11,400 bases of DNA from a bacterium (GTDB lineage: Bacteria > Patescibacteriota > Minisyncoccia > Phycocordibacterales > GCA-002787175), in the NCBI GenBank assembly GCA_030689285.1, contig JAUYJM010000070.1, positions 1 through 11,400 on the forward strand, given 5' to 3'. The translations under genes were made by a program, and so were the position numbers. The notes under the pieces are model-generated. The model was given only the letters and a program-made list of their open reading frames with translations. It was not told the origin of the DNA and ran no database searches. Of the stretch, positions 4,888 to 11,400 are shown one piece after another; the stretch's first letter is position 1, and each line of letters starts with the position of its first letter.

Positions 4888-6174
4888 TTACTCCACCTCT
4901 TTCCAAAAATCCAAGTCGTATCCTCCGCCTGGACCGGCACTGAACAATAAGTTGGCCAGTCCAGTCTCATAGATGACTTCCGCCGTGTTTTTTGTGCGTA
5001 TTCTATAAGCGCTTACCTCCTTTAAAGAAATTGAATTTTGAAGCTCAATGAGACCGTGACCAGCGTAAAGCAGAAGGTCGCCGTTTACGCTATTTTTCGC
5101 TTCAATGGCGATATTATTTCCCCCTCCTTCAGCATCGTTGTTTTGAGATATAAAAAGCACATAGGACTTGTTTCCGGGACCCGAACCGTTAAACTGTACC
5201 GAGTTTTGCAGTATAATTTTGCTGCCCGTAACGCGGTCTGAAAGGTCATCCGCGACAACGACCAGCCCCGTGTCTCCTAGAGACGAGTTTATGTTTATGA
5301 CCGCCGTGTTTTGAATGTCAATATTGCCCGCAACCCAAACGTGTCCATCCAGTGTGATAGTAGGGTCTCCGCTTATGTCCAGATTACAGTCTATTTTTAT
5401 CGGTCCGAGATTTTGGTCTTCCGTGATTTTATATGGACAAGGAGAAGACAGTGTACCCCCGGAAGCGGCGGCCAGTTTCCAGTCTTCAACTATATCATCA
5501 GTTATGGGAAGTTCAGCCGCTTCTTGGTCTGGACTGCCCGGATACAAAACACCGTCCACGCTGGTACCCGAAATAGTCGTGTAATAAGCGTCGCCTTCTA
5601 TATCAGAGCCGGTGATTGTATGCGCCCAGACAGAACTCGTAGCATGTATACCGTCCACCAAACCTGAAATACCAGCGGAAATAACGTCGCCCTTTATGGT
5701 ATTACCGGCGCCTGTTATTGGGCCGTTTGAAAAAACGTTACCTAAGATGCTTGATGTGTTTTGTAGATCAAAACCGCCGTCTCCAACCTGCACTCCGTAA
5801 TGAAACGCCACGCCGCTACCCGCGGTGATAGTGGTAGCCGTGCGGCGCACTACGGAAAGAGAATTTCCTGTTGCCACGATAGATTTACCTTCAGGAACAT
5901 CGGAAATCACGGCATCAGACGTGCTGTAGTTTAAAGTTAAAGACGGGCTGGCTGGAATGCTTTTCCCTGTTTTAAATCTTACGACCAAATCATCGGTAAT
6001 GGACTCAGCGGCATAAAGAGAACCGCGAGACAGATTGAAATCCGTGGCGTTTTTTATCTGTCTTAGGACCGGAGAAGAAAGACCAAGCATCAAAATAAAA
6101 GAGATTACCAAAAAGAATACAGCCGCGATAATCATCGCTTGACCAGACTGTTTTGTTTTGGTGTTACGCTTCAT
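4888..6174 (-). CDS. PilX-like surface or pilus-tip protein with predicted beta-helix
   Basis: This 428-residue product is last in the pilus gene run and lies three bases after the PilW-like gene. Residues 1-10 are basic and polar, then GQAMIIAAVFFLVISFILML (11-30) forms one hydrophobic helix, followed by an Ala/Ser-rich amphipathic stretch ending YAAES (54-58). This is the N-terminal pattern of PilX-type proteins, which lack a standard GFxxxE site. The rest is rich in Gly, Asn, Ser, Thr, Ile and Val and contains a recurring word, two residues then N then T or S, at 136-143, 286-293, 321-328, 358-365, 377-384 and 393-400 (for example LQNTSSI, IQNTAVI, LQNSISL). Such Asn-containing turns are typical of right-handed beta-helices. 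Three Cys residues lie at about 246-263. A role in the fibre tip or in adhesion is inferred from position and shape only. Confidence 0.75.
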   Translation of the reverse strand: MKRNTKTKQSGQAMIIAAVFFLVISFILMLGLSSPVLRQIKNATDFNLSRGSLYAAESITDDLVVRFKTGKSIPASPSLTLNYSTSDAVISDVPEGKSIVATGNSLSVVRRTATTITAGSGVAFHYGVQVGDGGFDLQNTSSILGNVFSNGPITGAGNTIKGDVISAGISGLVDGIHATSSVWAHTITGSDIEGDAYYTTISGTSVDGVLYPGSPDQEAAELPITDDIVEDWKLAAASGGTLSSPCPYKITEDQNLGPIKIDCNLDISGDPTITLDGHVWVAGNIDIQNTAVININSSLGDTGLVVVADDLSDRVTGSKIILQNSVQFNGSGPGNKSYVLFISQNNDAEGGGNNIAIEAKNSVNGDLLLYAGHGLIELQNSISLKEVSAYRIRTKNTAEVIYETGLANLLFSAGPGGGYDLDFWKEVE

Positions 6175-6177
6175 AAA

Positions 6178-6711
6178 TTAATATGAATTTCTCATAATGG
6201 CGCTGCCGTAAAAATTTTTAGCGGTTGTGGTGCCGGATAAGTCGCTTGTTACCTCAAGTTCAATCTTCACGCCTTCTGAAATCGGAGTTTCTATCCGTCG
6301 GAAGATTAAGTTGGACACTTCCACATCAGAATGCGTCAGTCGTCCCGAAGGCGTTCCATTCTCGTCAAGCCAAACAACGCCTTCTGAAACTCTGAAAAGA
6401 ACTGTTTTTGGCGAACCGCCATCGTCAAAAGTGTTGATTTTTAAAATCCCGGGATTTGAATCAAGTGTACTGCCAGCCAAGTCTATAGATTCTGCCTTTC
6501 TGACTTCGGTTATAATCCTGTTTAGCGCCGTCTCGCCGGACTGCACCACATAAGAGGCGCTTCTGAAAGAGCCATAGCTTCTACCCATAACCACCAGCAC
6601 ATTCACTACGGAGATAAACATAAGAGCCAGTATGGAGGCGTAAATCATCATTTCTATAAAAGAAAATCCTCTCGAGAAAATATGCTTGTATTTTGAAAAA
6701 AAATCTTTCAT
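6178..6711 (-). CDS. PilW/GspJ-like minor pseudopilin
   Basis: The 177-residue product has a type III prepilin signature: a 15-residue leader ending in Gly15, then FSFIEMMIYASIL with Glu20 at mature position +5, followed by a hydrophobic helix to about residue 45. Cleavage by a PilD-type peptidase after Gly15 is expected. The rest is a soluble domain with alternating beta-like segments such as VLFRVSEGVVWLDENG (104-119), as in GspJ/PilW proteins. The start ATG overlaps the stop of the upstream PilV-like gene by four bases (ATGA), implying coupled translation and stoichiometric synthesis. Assignment to PilW/GspJ rather than another minor pilin rests on gene order (H-like, V/I-like, W/J-like, X-like) and length, so the subfamily is uncertain. 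Confidence 0.8.
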   Translation of the reverse strand: MKDFFSKYKHIFSRGFSFIEMMIYASILALMFISVVNVLVVMGRSYGSFRSASYVVQSGETALNRIITEVRKAESIDLAGSTLDSNPGILKINTFDDGGSPKTVLFRVSEGVVWLDENGTPSGRLTHSDVEVSNLIFRRIETPISEGVKIELEVTSDLSGTTTAKNFYGSAIMRNSY

Positions 6712-7205
6712 AGCTCAAATATATTGGCCACATAACGCGACAGGTTTCTGGTAGTCGTACCCCTATTGGTAAGCCACGACACCGACACCTCCACTTTTTT
6801 TATATTTGAATCCAGTGTGCCGGAAGAAGCTATGTTGTCTTCCGCGTCTCTATAGACAGACGATACGGTAAATTTTCTGGCAAAAGTCTGGTCTATCATT
6901 GACTCCTCGGCTGAAGCCGTCCATATACCGCTTTGAAATGAGAGATACCTGTCGCCTGCACCGCCCAGAGAAGCAAAGCTAGACCAGTCGCTGTCTCTCA
7001 AAGAAAGTACCGCCTCAATGCCTTCTTCAAGAAGAAAGGCCGCTTGTACGCTCTTTGCGTTTGCAAGTCCCGCGCTTAAAAACGTCTGGTAAGACCCTAC
7101 GATAGCGGCCAGAGCGGCAAATACAATACCGGTGGCTATCATAACTTCAAGCAGACTTACGCCGCTTTTGCCCAACTTTGCGTGTTTTTTGAAAAAAGCT
7201 CGCAT
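6708..7205 (-). CDS. PilV/GspI-like minor pseudopilin
   Basis: The 165-residue product begins with a 15-residue basic leader ending Gly15, then VSLLEVMIATGIVFAALAAI with Glu20 at mature +5, a clear prepilin peptidase site and assembly helix. The LLEVMIA variant is the form usual in PilV and GspI. The C-terminal part contains short strands such as KKVEVSVSWLT, as in this family. I chose the ATG at 7205, four bases after the stop of the GspH-like gene and nine bases after a GGGGG stretch. An in-frame TTG at 7226 would only lengthen the leader by seven residues. The gene overlaps the next one by four bases. Its likely role is as a minor subunit of the initiation or tip complex. Confidence 0.82.
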   Translation of the reverse strand: MRAFFKKHAKLGKSGVSLLEVMIATGIVFAALAAIVGSYQTFLSAGLANAKSVQAAFLLEEGIEAVLSLRDSDWSSFASLGGAGDRYLSFQSGIWTASAEESMIDQTFARKFTVSSVYRDAEDNIASSGTLDSNIKKVEVSVSWLTNRGTTTRNLSRYVANIFEL

Positions 7206-7209
7206 AAAT

Positions 7210-7668
7210 TTAATCCCCCACTTCAATAAACCCCGTTTTTGTGATAGTTATAACCCGCGTTTGAGAGCCGTCATCCGCGCGCGATATTATAATCGTACCA
7301 TACTGATTCGTATCTCCCGTAAGACGGTTGAAAATCACATCCGATCCTCCACCTTGCAGATTGGTTTCAGAAATCGTTACCGCTCCGCGCAACATAACAA
7401 CCTTATTGTTCGGGTCGTTTTGGTCGTAAGTCTCTCCTGTAAAACGTGTGACTCTGTCGGATTCAATATGAACTCCGTAGGAAGAAGCGTTTTTTGACGA
7501 AATCGTATAACTGCGCGCTTCAAAGAACACGGAAGACAGAACTTCCGCGGCGGTTACAAGCTCCTGATGTTTACCGAAATTACTAAACGAAGAAGAAACA
7601 ATTCCCACCAAAACAACGGTCACGGCGATGATAAACATCAGTTCTATAAAAGTGAATCCTTTTTTCAT
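7210..7668 (-). CDS. GspH/FimT-like pseudopilin
   Basis: The 152-residue product starts with a very short leader, MKKG, then FTFIELMFIIAVTVVLVGIV with Glu9 at mature +5, a textbook prepilin cleavage site and transmembrane helix. The following segment with paired strands (SYGVHIE at about 62-68, then a C-terminal RVITITKTGFIEV) fits the GspH/FimT fold. FimT and GspH proteins usually open the minor-pilin cluster, as here. I chose the ATG at 7668 because it gives the standard short leader; an in-frame TTG at 7692 would add eight residues and lies inside a hairpin. No Shine-Dalgarno is visible before either. It begins a four-gene run with gaps of four bases or less. Confidence 0.82.
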   Translation of the reverse strand: MKKGFTFIELMFIIAVTVVLVGIVSSSFSNFGKHQELVTAAEVLSSVFFEARSYTISSKNASSYGVHIESDRVTRFTGETYDQNDPNNKVVMLRGAVTISETNLQGGGSDVIFNRLTGDTNQYGTIIISRADDGSQTRVITITKTGFIEVGD

Positions 7669-7689
7669 AGTCTTTAAATACTTTTTGCC

Positions 7690-7722
7690 CAAACGGGATA
7701 ATTTTTTTCTTCTTCCCGTTTG
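7690..7722. repeat. Hairpin just upstream of the GspH-like gene
   Basis: CAAACGGGA (7690-7698) pairs with TCCCGTTTG (7714-7722) around a 15-base T-rich loop (A-rich in the mRNA sense). In minus-strand RNA the stem ends 21 bases before the ATG at 7668. No T-run follows in the direction of transcription, so it is not a terminator. It may be a 5' leader structure affecting translation or mRNA stability. Confidence 0.45.
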
Positions 7723-7777
7723 CGGAAATCAGATGTCCACGATGTTATTTCATAACTATAATTTAAAATGCAAAGAG

Positions 7778-7863
7778 CAAAAATCAAAATGACAATGTAA
7801 AGTCGTAAAATGTTGGACTTAGTTTCCTAATTTTTTAATTTTGAACTGTCATTTTGATTTTTG
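7778..7863. repeat. 17-bp inverted repeat in the pilC to gspH gap
   Basis: CAAAAATCAAAATGACA (7778-7794) is perfectly inverted at 7847-7863, with a 52-base spacer. It occupies the only long gap (276 bases, 7669-7944) inside the pilus run. The gap is AT-rich and has no open frame of note. A TATAGT on the minus strand near 7755-7760 could be a weak -10, but no matching -35 is seen. The repeat has the look of a dispersed AT-rich intergenic element rather than an operator. Confidence 0.6.
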
Positions 7864-7944
7864 ATTTTTCAATTTTTCATTAAATATGATAAACCCTAAA
7901 TCTATCTCCAACTTAATTCCTATCTCCTAAATCACCACTTTATT

Positions 7945-9159
7945 TTATATGGTATTCATAACCGTATACATCGGCGTAATCATCGCCACCGCAAAAAAAC
8001 CTACGACCACGCCGATAAATACCATAAGAAAAGGCTCAATGACGGTAGACATATCTTTTGTCCTGCGGTCAATCTCGGTTTCGTAAAATACTCCGACATT
8101 TTTAAACATTTCCGCCAACCGTCCTGTCTCTTCGCCCACAGCCGCCATTTCTGCTAGAAAGGAAGGATATATGTCCTTGCTTTCAAATACCCGCGAAAGC
8201 TGATTTCCAAGCTGTATCTCTTTTTCAGCTTCGGCTAATACTTCTTTGTAGTAAGAATTTTGGACCACATTTCTTGTGATAGATAAGGCCTCCACCACGT
8301 CTACTCCCGCGATTAAAAGGGAGGAAAGTGTGCGGGCTGTCCTGGCTGTATTTGTATCTCTCACCAAACCTTTGACAATAGGTACATGGAGCCAAAAAAA
8401 GTCTATAACTTTCTTGCCTTTGGGAGTTCTAAAAACAATGGCGGCCAAGACTGAAGCGATAATCAATCCGAATAAAGCCACGACAAAGTTTTCACTTATA
8501 AAGTTGCTCGTCCAAATCACAATTTTGGTGGGCAGAGGCAACTCCACATCAAGCTCTTCAAAGGTGCGCGTGAGCCCAGGCACGACAAAAACCATAAGCA
8601 GAGTTCCTATGAGAAGCATTACCGACACGACAATACTCGGATATATCATAGCCCCTCGGACTTTCTTTTTGAGTTCGTGGCTTTTTTCAAGCTGTAAGGA
8701 GACAGCGCTCAAAGAATCGGATAACGACCCGCTCTCTTCACCGGACTTTACCATAGCAATAAAAAGCGGCGGGAAGATTTTACCTTGAAGTTCCAATGCC
8801 TCATGAAAAGTTTTTCCTTGTTTTATTGACAGGTTTACCACCGAAAGAATTTTGGAGAACCGTCTGTTGGTGGCCTGTTTTTCCATCACAAGTAGAGCGC
8901 GAGATAAAGGCAATCCCGCCTTAAGCATTTCCCCCAGATTTCTGGAAAAATTGATTTTGTCCTGCATACTGACGGACCCGAAAATGCCGCGAAATGACTG
9001 AAAAAGTTCGGTTTTTTTAGCCTCTTCCGCCTCAAAAGCGGTGATGACCACATCTCCGCCTTTTTTTATCTCCTGAAAAAGAGCAAACTTATCGGGCGCG
9101 TTTTTCTCGCCCTCATATATTTCTCCGTCTGGTTTTTGCGCTTTGAATTTAAAAATCAT
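7945..9159 (-). CDS. pilC: Type IV pilus inner-membrane platform protein PilC
   Basis: The 404-residue product is the polytopic GspF/PilC platform that couples the assembly ATPase to pilin insertion in the inner membrane. It has the family's two T2SSF domains, each with a matching helix-turn: MVKSGEESGSL (136-146) in the first and MAAVGEETGRL (338-348) in the second. Predicted membrane segments lie at about 172-195, 225-243 and 376-397. The length is normal for PilC. I chose the ATG at 9159 because MIFKFKAQKPDG matches the family's start; an ATG at 9180 would add seven unlikely residues and falls within the stem of the hairpin that precedes the gene. No Shine-Dalgarno is evident. It lies 82 bases downstream of pilB and is very probably co-transcribed with it. 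Confidence 0.93.
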   Translation of the reverse strand: MIFKFKAQKPDGEIYEGEKNAPDKFALFQEIKKGGDVVITAFEAEEAKKTELFQSFRGIFGSVSMQDKINFSRNLGEMLKAGLPLSRALLVMEKQATNRRFSKILSVVNLSIKQGKTFHEALELQGKIFPPLFIAMVKSGEESGSLSDSLSAVSLQLEKSHELKKKVRGAMIYPSIVVSVMLLIGTLLMVFVVPGLTRTFEELDVELPLPTKIVIWTSNFISENFVVALFGLIIASVLAAIVFRTPKGKKVIDFFWLHVPIVKGLVRDTNTARTARTLSSLLIAGVDVVEALSITRNVVQNSYYKEVLAEAEKEIQLGNQLSRVFESKDIYPSFLAEMAAVGEETGRLAEMFKNVGVFYETEIDRRTKDMSTVIEPFLMVFIGVVVGFFAVAMITPMYTVMNTI

Positions 9160-9167
9160 GGAGCATT

Positions 9168-9236
9168 CAGCATGTAACATGCAACATCGGAAATAAGGAC
9201 TTTATCTTATTGTTCCGTGTCGCATGTTACATGTTG
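9168..9236. repeat. Long hairpin between pilB and pilC
   Basis: CATGTAACATG (9171-9181) pairs with CATGTTACATG (9223-9233), and pairing continues inward through ACA/TGT, CGGA/TCCG and AATAAG (9192-9197) with CTTATT (9206-9211), leaving an eight-base loop. In the mRNA it starts just after the pilB stop and ends eight bases before the pilC ATG, without a T-run. A related word (ACATGTAGCGTGTAACAT) appears at 2488-2505 after the HIT gene, so it may belong to a dispersed family. A role in uncoupling PilB and PilC levels is possible but unproven. Confidence 0.6.
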
Positions 9237-9241
9237 CGTGA

Positions 9242-11005
9242 TTATTCCGACACTACTCTCAACACTTCCTCTATGGTCGTCTGCCCTTGCGCCGCCTTAA
9301 AAATGCCGTCTTCAATTACCGAAAGCATTCCGTTTTTCTTGGCATAAGCGTCTATTTCGTCGGCAGTTTTGTTTTGTATAACCATTTCCTTGACTGCGGC
9401 ATCAACTCTCAAAACTTCGTATATTCCCATTCTACCGCTATAACCGTCTTTACAATTGGCGGAAGGTTTCGGCTTATAAAAAGGAATTTTCTCCCAAGAC
9501 GTGTTTGGCGGAACGATTTTTTCGGTATGAAGAGCTTGCAGTATTTTGTCCAAGTCCGCCGTCTTGCCTAGCGTGGCTATTGCCGCTTTGTTAAGATAAT
9601 ATTTTTCCTTTGCGTCGCAGAGCTTTCTTACAAGACGCTGGGCCAAAACCACGTTTATGGTGGAAACTATGAGAAACGGCTCAATTTTCATATCCACAAG
9701 ACGCGGAATCGCTCCGGCGGCCGAGTTGGTATGCAGTGTGGAAAGCACCAAATGTCCCGTGAGAGAAGCGTTAATGGCAAGAGACGCCGTTTCATTGTCT
9801 CTTATCTCGCCGACCATAACCACGTCGGGGTCTTGCCTCACCAAAGCCCTAAGTCCCGTACTAAAAGTAAATCCTATTTCCGGCTTTACTTGCGTTTGGT
9901 TTACTCTCGCCATCTGATATTCAACGGGGTCCTCTACGGTTGAAATGTTTACCCCCGGCTCGTTTAAAATATCTATCATTGTGTATAAAGTGGTGGTTTT
10001 ACCGCTTCCTGTAGGACCTGTGGTCAAAATCATTCCCGTTTTCTGCTTGAGGGCCTTATGCACATCTTCCAGGGCGTCTCCGTGGAAACCCAAACCTTCC
10101 AGGGTAAATCCTGAAATATTTTCCTTTAGAAGCCTCATTACGACCTTCTCCCCGAAAGCGGTCGGCAATATTGAAATACGAAGCGAGACTTTCTCATTGT
10201 TCATTTCAACTTTGAATCTGCCGTCCTGCGGAAGCCGTCTTTCATCCAGTTTCAGGTTGGACAAAACTTTTATGCGGGCAACGATGCTTCCAGCCGTGTT
10301 TTTGGGTAAAACCATAGCATCGTGCAGGATGCCGTCAATCCTGTACCTAACAAGAACCTGCGATTCTTGCGGTTCAATATGAATATCCGAAGCGCCTTGA
10401 ATTATAGAGTGCTTTAGGAGAGTATCTACGATTCTAACTATCGGCAGATCCTCCGCCATTTTTTTTAAGTCCTTCTCGTCAGAGGCATCGGCATTTTCAA
10501 CCGGCTTATCGGCGGCAATATCCATAAGGGCATCCGTGTCTTTTTGTATCAAATCTCCAAATTCGGCCTTCAAGGATTTTTGATATTGCAACAGCATCGC
10601 CTTGATTGAATCCATATCCGTAAGACGCGGAAGGATTTTTAGGTGAACTTTTTTTCGGACGAAATCTATGGCGGCCAGGTCGTCTGTGTCAAGCATAGCG
10701 ACTTCAAGAGTTCCAACCCCCTTCTTGAAGGCCACGATGTTGTGAGTGCGGGCTACCGGCTCCGGAATCATTGAAAGAATATTAGGGTCAATTTTCTGGG
10801 TCTTTAAATCAACAAAAGGAATACCTAGCACATAGGCCTGAATTTTTCTAAGCTCGTCTTCAGTAATCTTTCCTTTTTTGACCAGTACTTTTCCTATCGG
10901 CAGTTTTTTCTTTTCCGCTTCTTCACTGGCCTCATCAAAGTCGGCTCGGCTTACAAGCCCCGAGTCTTTTAGAAATTCTTTAAGTTGTGCGTCTTCTATA
11001 TACAT
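9242..11005 (-). CDS. pilB: Type IV pilus assembly ATPase PilB
   Basis: The 587-residue product is the cytoplasmic hexameric ATPase of the GspE/PilB family that drives pilus extension. An N-terminal MshEN-type domain covers about residues 1-150. A linker and the ASDIHIEP segment (205-212) lead into the ATPase core with Walker A GPTGSGKTT (330-338), VEDPVEY (357-363, Asp box), Walker B-like DVVMVGEIRD (394-403) and the His box STLHTNSA (422-429). Homologues carry a four-Cys zinc site near the end. Here only Cys463 (KLCDAKEKY) and Cys518 (ANCKDGYSGR) remain, so metal binding is doubtful. The ATG at 11005 has AAGG at suitable spacing (TAAGGCGTT). The gene follows eno on the same strand after 238 bases. 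Retraction ATPase PilT is not in the window. Confidence 0.95.
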   Translation of the reverse strand: MYIEDAQLKEFLKDSGLVSRADFDEASEEAEKKKLPIGKVLVKKGKITEDELRKIQAYVLGIPFVDLKTQKIDPNILSMIPEPVARTHNIVAFKKGVGTLEVAMLDTDDLAAIDFVRKKVHLKILPRLTDMDSIKAMLLQYQKSLKAEFGDLIQKDTDALMDIAADKPVENADASDEKDLKKMAEDLPIVRIVDTLLKHSIIQGASDIHIEPQESQVLVRYRIDGILHDAMVLPKNTAGSIVARIKVLSNLKLDERRLPQDGRFKVEMNNEKVSLRISILPTAFGEKVVMRLLKENISGFTLEGLGFHGDALEDVHKALKQKTGMILTTGPTGSGKTTTLYTMIDILNEPGVNISTVEDPVEYQMARVNQTQVKPEIGFTFSTGLRALVRQDPDVVMVGEIRDNETASLAINASLTGHLVLSTLHTNSAAGAIPRLVDMKIEPFLIVSTINVVLAQRLVRKLCDAKEKYYLNKAAIATLGKTADLDKILQALHTEKIVPPNTSWEKIPFYKPKPSANCKDGYSGRMGIYEVLRVDAAVKEMVIQNKTADEIDAYAKKNGMLSVIEDGIFKAAQGQTTIEEVLRVVSE

Positions 11006-11143
11006 AACGCCTTAGGCAAGGTACAAAGAGTTCTTATTCGCAAAGCTTTTCGCGAGGAAAATCAACTTTACCGTAGCCCATAAAAGCAAATTTTGAGCAT
11101 TGAAAATCTGCTTTAAGACACGAATATGAGTTGCTTATACTAT

Positions 11144-11149
11144 ATTATA
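11144..11149 (-). promoter_or_regulatory. Possible -10 box upstream of pilB
   Basis: A perfect TATAAT on the minus strand (11149 to 11144) lies in the eno to pilB gap. It would give a leader of about 130 bases before the pilB ATG. No convincing -35 is found at 16-18 bp (ACGCAT or AACGCA), and the surrounding sequence is AT-rich enough for a chance match. If real, it would let the pilus operon be transcribed separately from eno. I see no terminator-like hairpin after eno in the rest of the gap. Confidence 0.3.
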
Positions 11150-11243
11150 TCTCGTTTATGCTTTTTATGCGTTAAAACTTCTCCACAGACATCAAAAAGC
11201 TGGGAAACTTGACACAGACTTTGATATGGGTAACAGCTATTAA

Positions 11244-11400
11244 CTACTTCATTTCTTCAGAAATTTTTATTAGGCGGTCATACTTGGAGACGCGTTCTGG
11301 CAAAGTCGGAGCGCCGATTTTTATCCCATAAGCTCCAATGCCAACGGCAAAATCAGCGATCCAGTCGTCTTCTGTCTCGCCACTCCTATGAGAACACACA
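11244..11400 (-). CDS. eno: Enolase, C-terminal 51 residues (gene runs off the right edge)
   Basis: Reading leftward from the window edge, the last 51 codons before a TAG (11244-11246) encode VCSHRSGETEDD, then IADFAVGIGAYGIKIGAP, then ERVSKYDRLIKISEEMK. This is the unmistakable end of enolase. SHRSGE holds the Arg-Ser pair that contacts the substrate, and the Lys of GIKIG is the conserved active-site lysine near the end of the barrel. The usual IKTG is IKIG here. Enolase converts 2-phosphoglycerate to phosphoenolpyruvate in the cytoplasm. The gene is third in pathway order to tpiA and pgk elsewhere in the window. The start lies outside the window, and nothing suggests truncation. Confidence 0.96.
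   Translation of the reverse strand, partial: VCSHRSGETEDDWIADFAVGIGAYGIKIGAPTLPERVSKYDRLIKISEEMK

Noticed and set aside
4776..4970. Minus-strand 64-codon frame after the PilX-like gene
   Set aside because: It overlaps the end of the PilX-like gene in another frame and runs into the inverted end of element B; no motif or ribosome binding site supports it.
8276..8788. 170-codon plus-strand frame inside pilC
   Set aside because: It is antisense to well-conserved PilC membrane and T2SSF motifs and has Ser/Thr/Lys-rich composition with no recognisable domain.

Overview
The window looks like the chromosome of a Candidate Phyla Radiation bacterium, most likely a Parcubacteria-type lineage. The reasons are a moderate-to-low GC content, short and divergent glycolytic enzymes, a compact type IV pilus locus made of single-copy motor genes plus several small pilin-like genes, promoters lying directly against ATG codons, and intergenic spaces filled with GC-rich hairpins and AT-rich inverted repeats. 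This placement is an inference from gene content and style; no rRNA or other phylogenetic marker is present.

Layout, left to right. Positions 1-954 hold no convincing conserved gene. They contain a 513-bp repeat element with inverted ends (copy A), a strong promoter followed about 75 bases later by a strong terminator (a candidate small RNA), a 161-bp symmetrical inverted repeat, and a doubtful 35-codon ORF. Positions 955-2004 (minus strand) encode a membrane-anchored CapA-family metallophosphatase. Divergent from it, 2107-2481 (plus strand) encodes a HIT-family protein with an altered histidine triad. A 15-bp stem-loop at 2513-2547 separates it from the convergent tpiA-pgk operon (4455 down to 2563, minus strand). 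Next comes a 245-bp element with perfect 14-bp inverted ends (4535-4779, copy B), related to copy A.

From 4888 to 11005 the minus strand carries a type IV pilus or type II secretion-like locus. In transcription order it is pilB (assembly ATPase), pilC (inner-membrane platform), a 276-base gap with hairpins, then four tightly packed genes: a GspH/FimT-like, a PilV/GspI-like and a PilW/GspJ-like pseudopilin, and a large PilX-like protein that probably forms a beta-helix. The 3' end of enolase (eno) enters at the right edge, upstream of pilB on the same strand.

How the genes fit together. Three lower-glycolysis enzymes (TpiA, Pgk, Eno) flank the pilus locus. PilB would power, and PilC anchor, a fibre whose tip or priming complex is built from the four small pilin-like proteins; no major pilin, PilD, PilM-O or PilT is inside the window. 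The CapA-like and HIT proteins are unrelated housekeeping or surface functions.

The most notable points are the pair of MITE-like elements, the promoter-terminator small-RNA candidate, three genes whose -10 box lies exactly six bases before an ATG (suggesting leaderless mRNAs), and substitutions of textbook active-site or metal-site residues in the HIT protein, Pgk and PilB.
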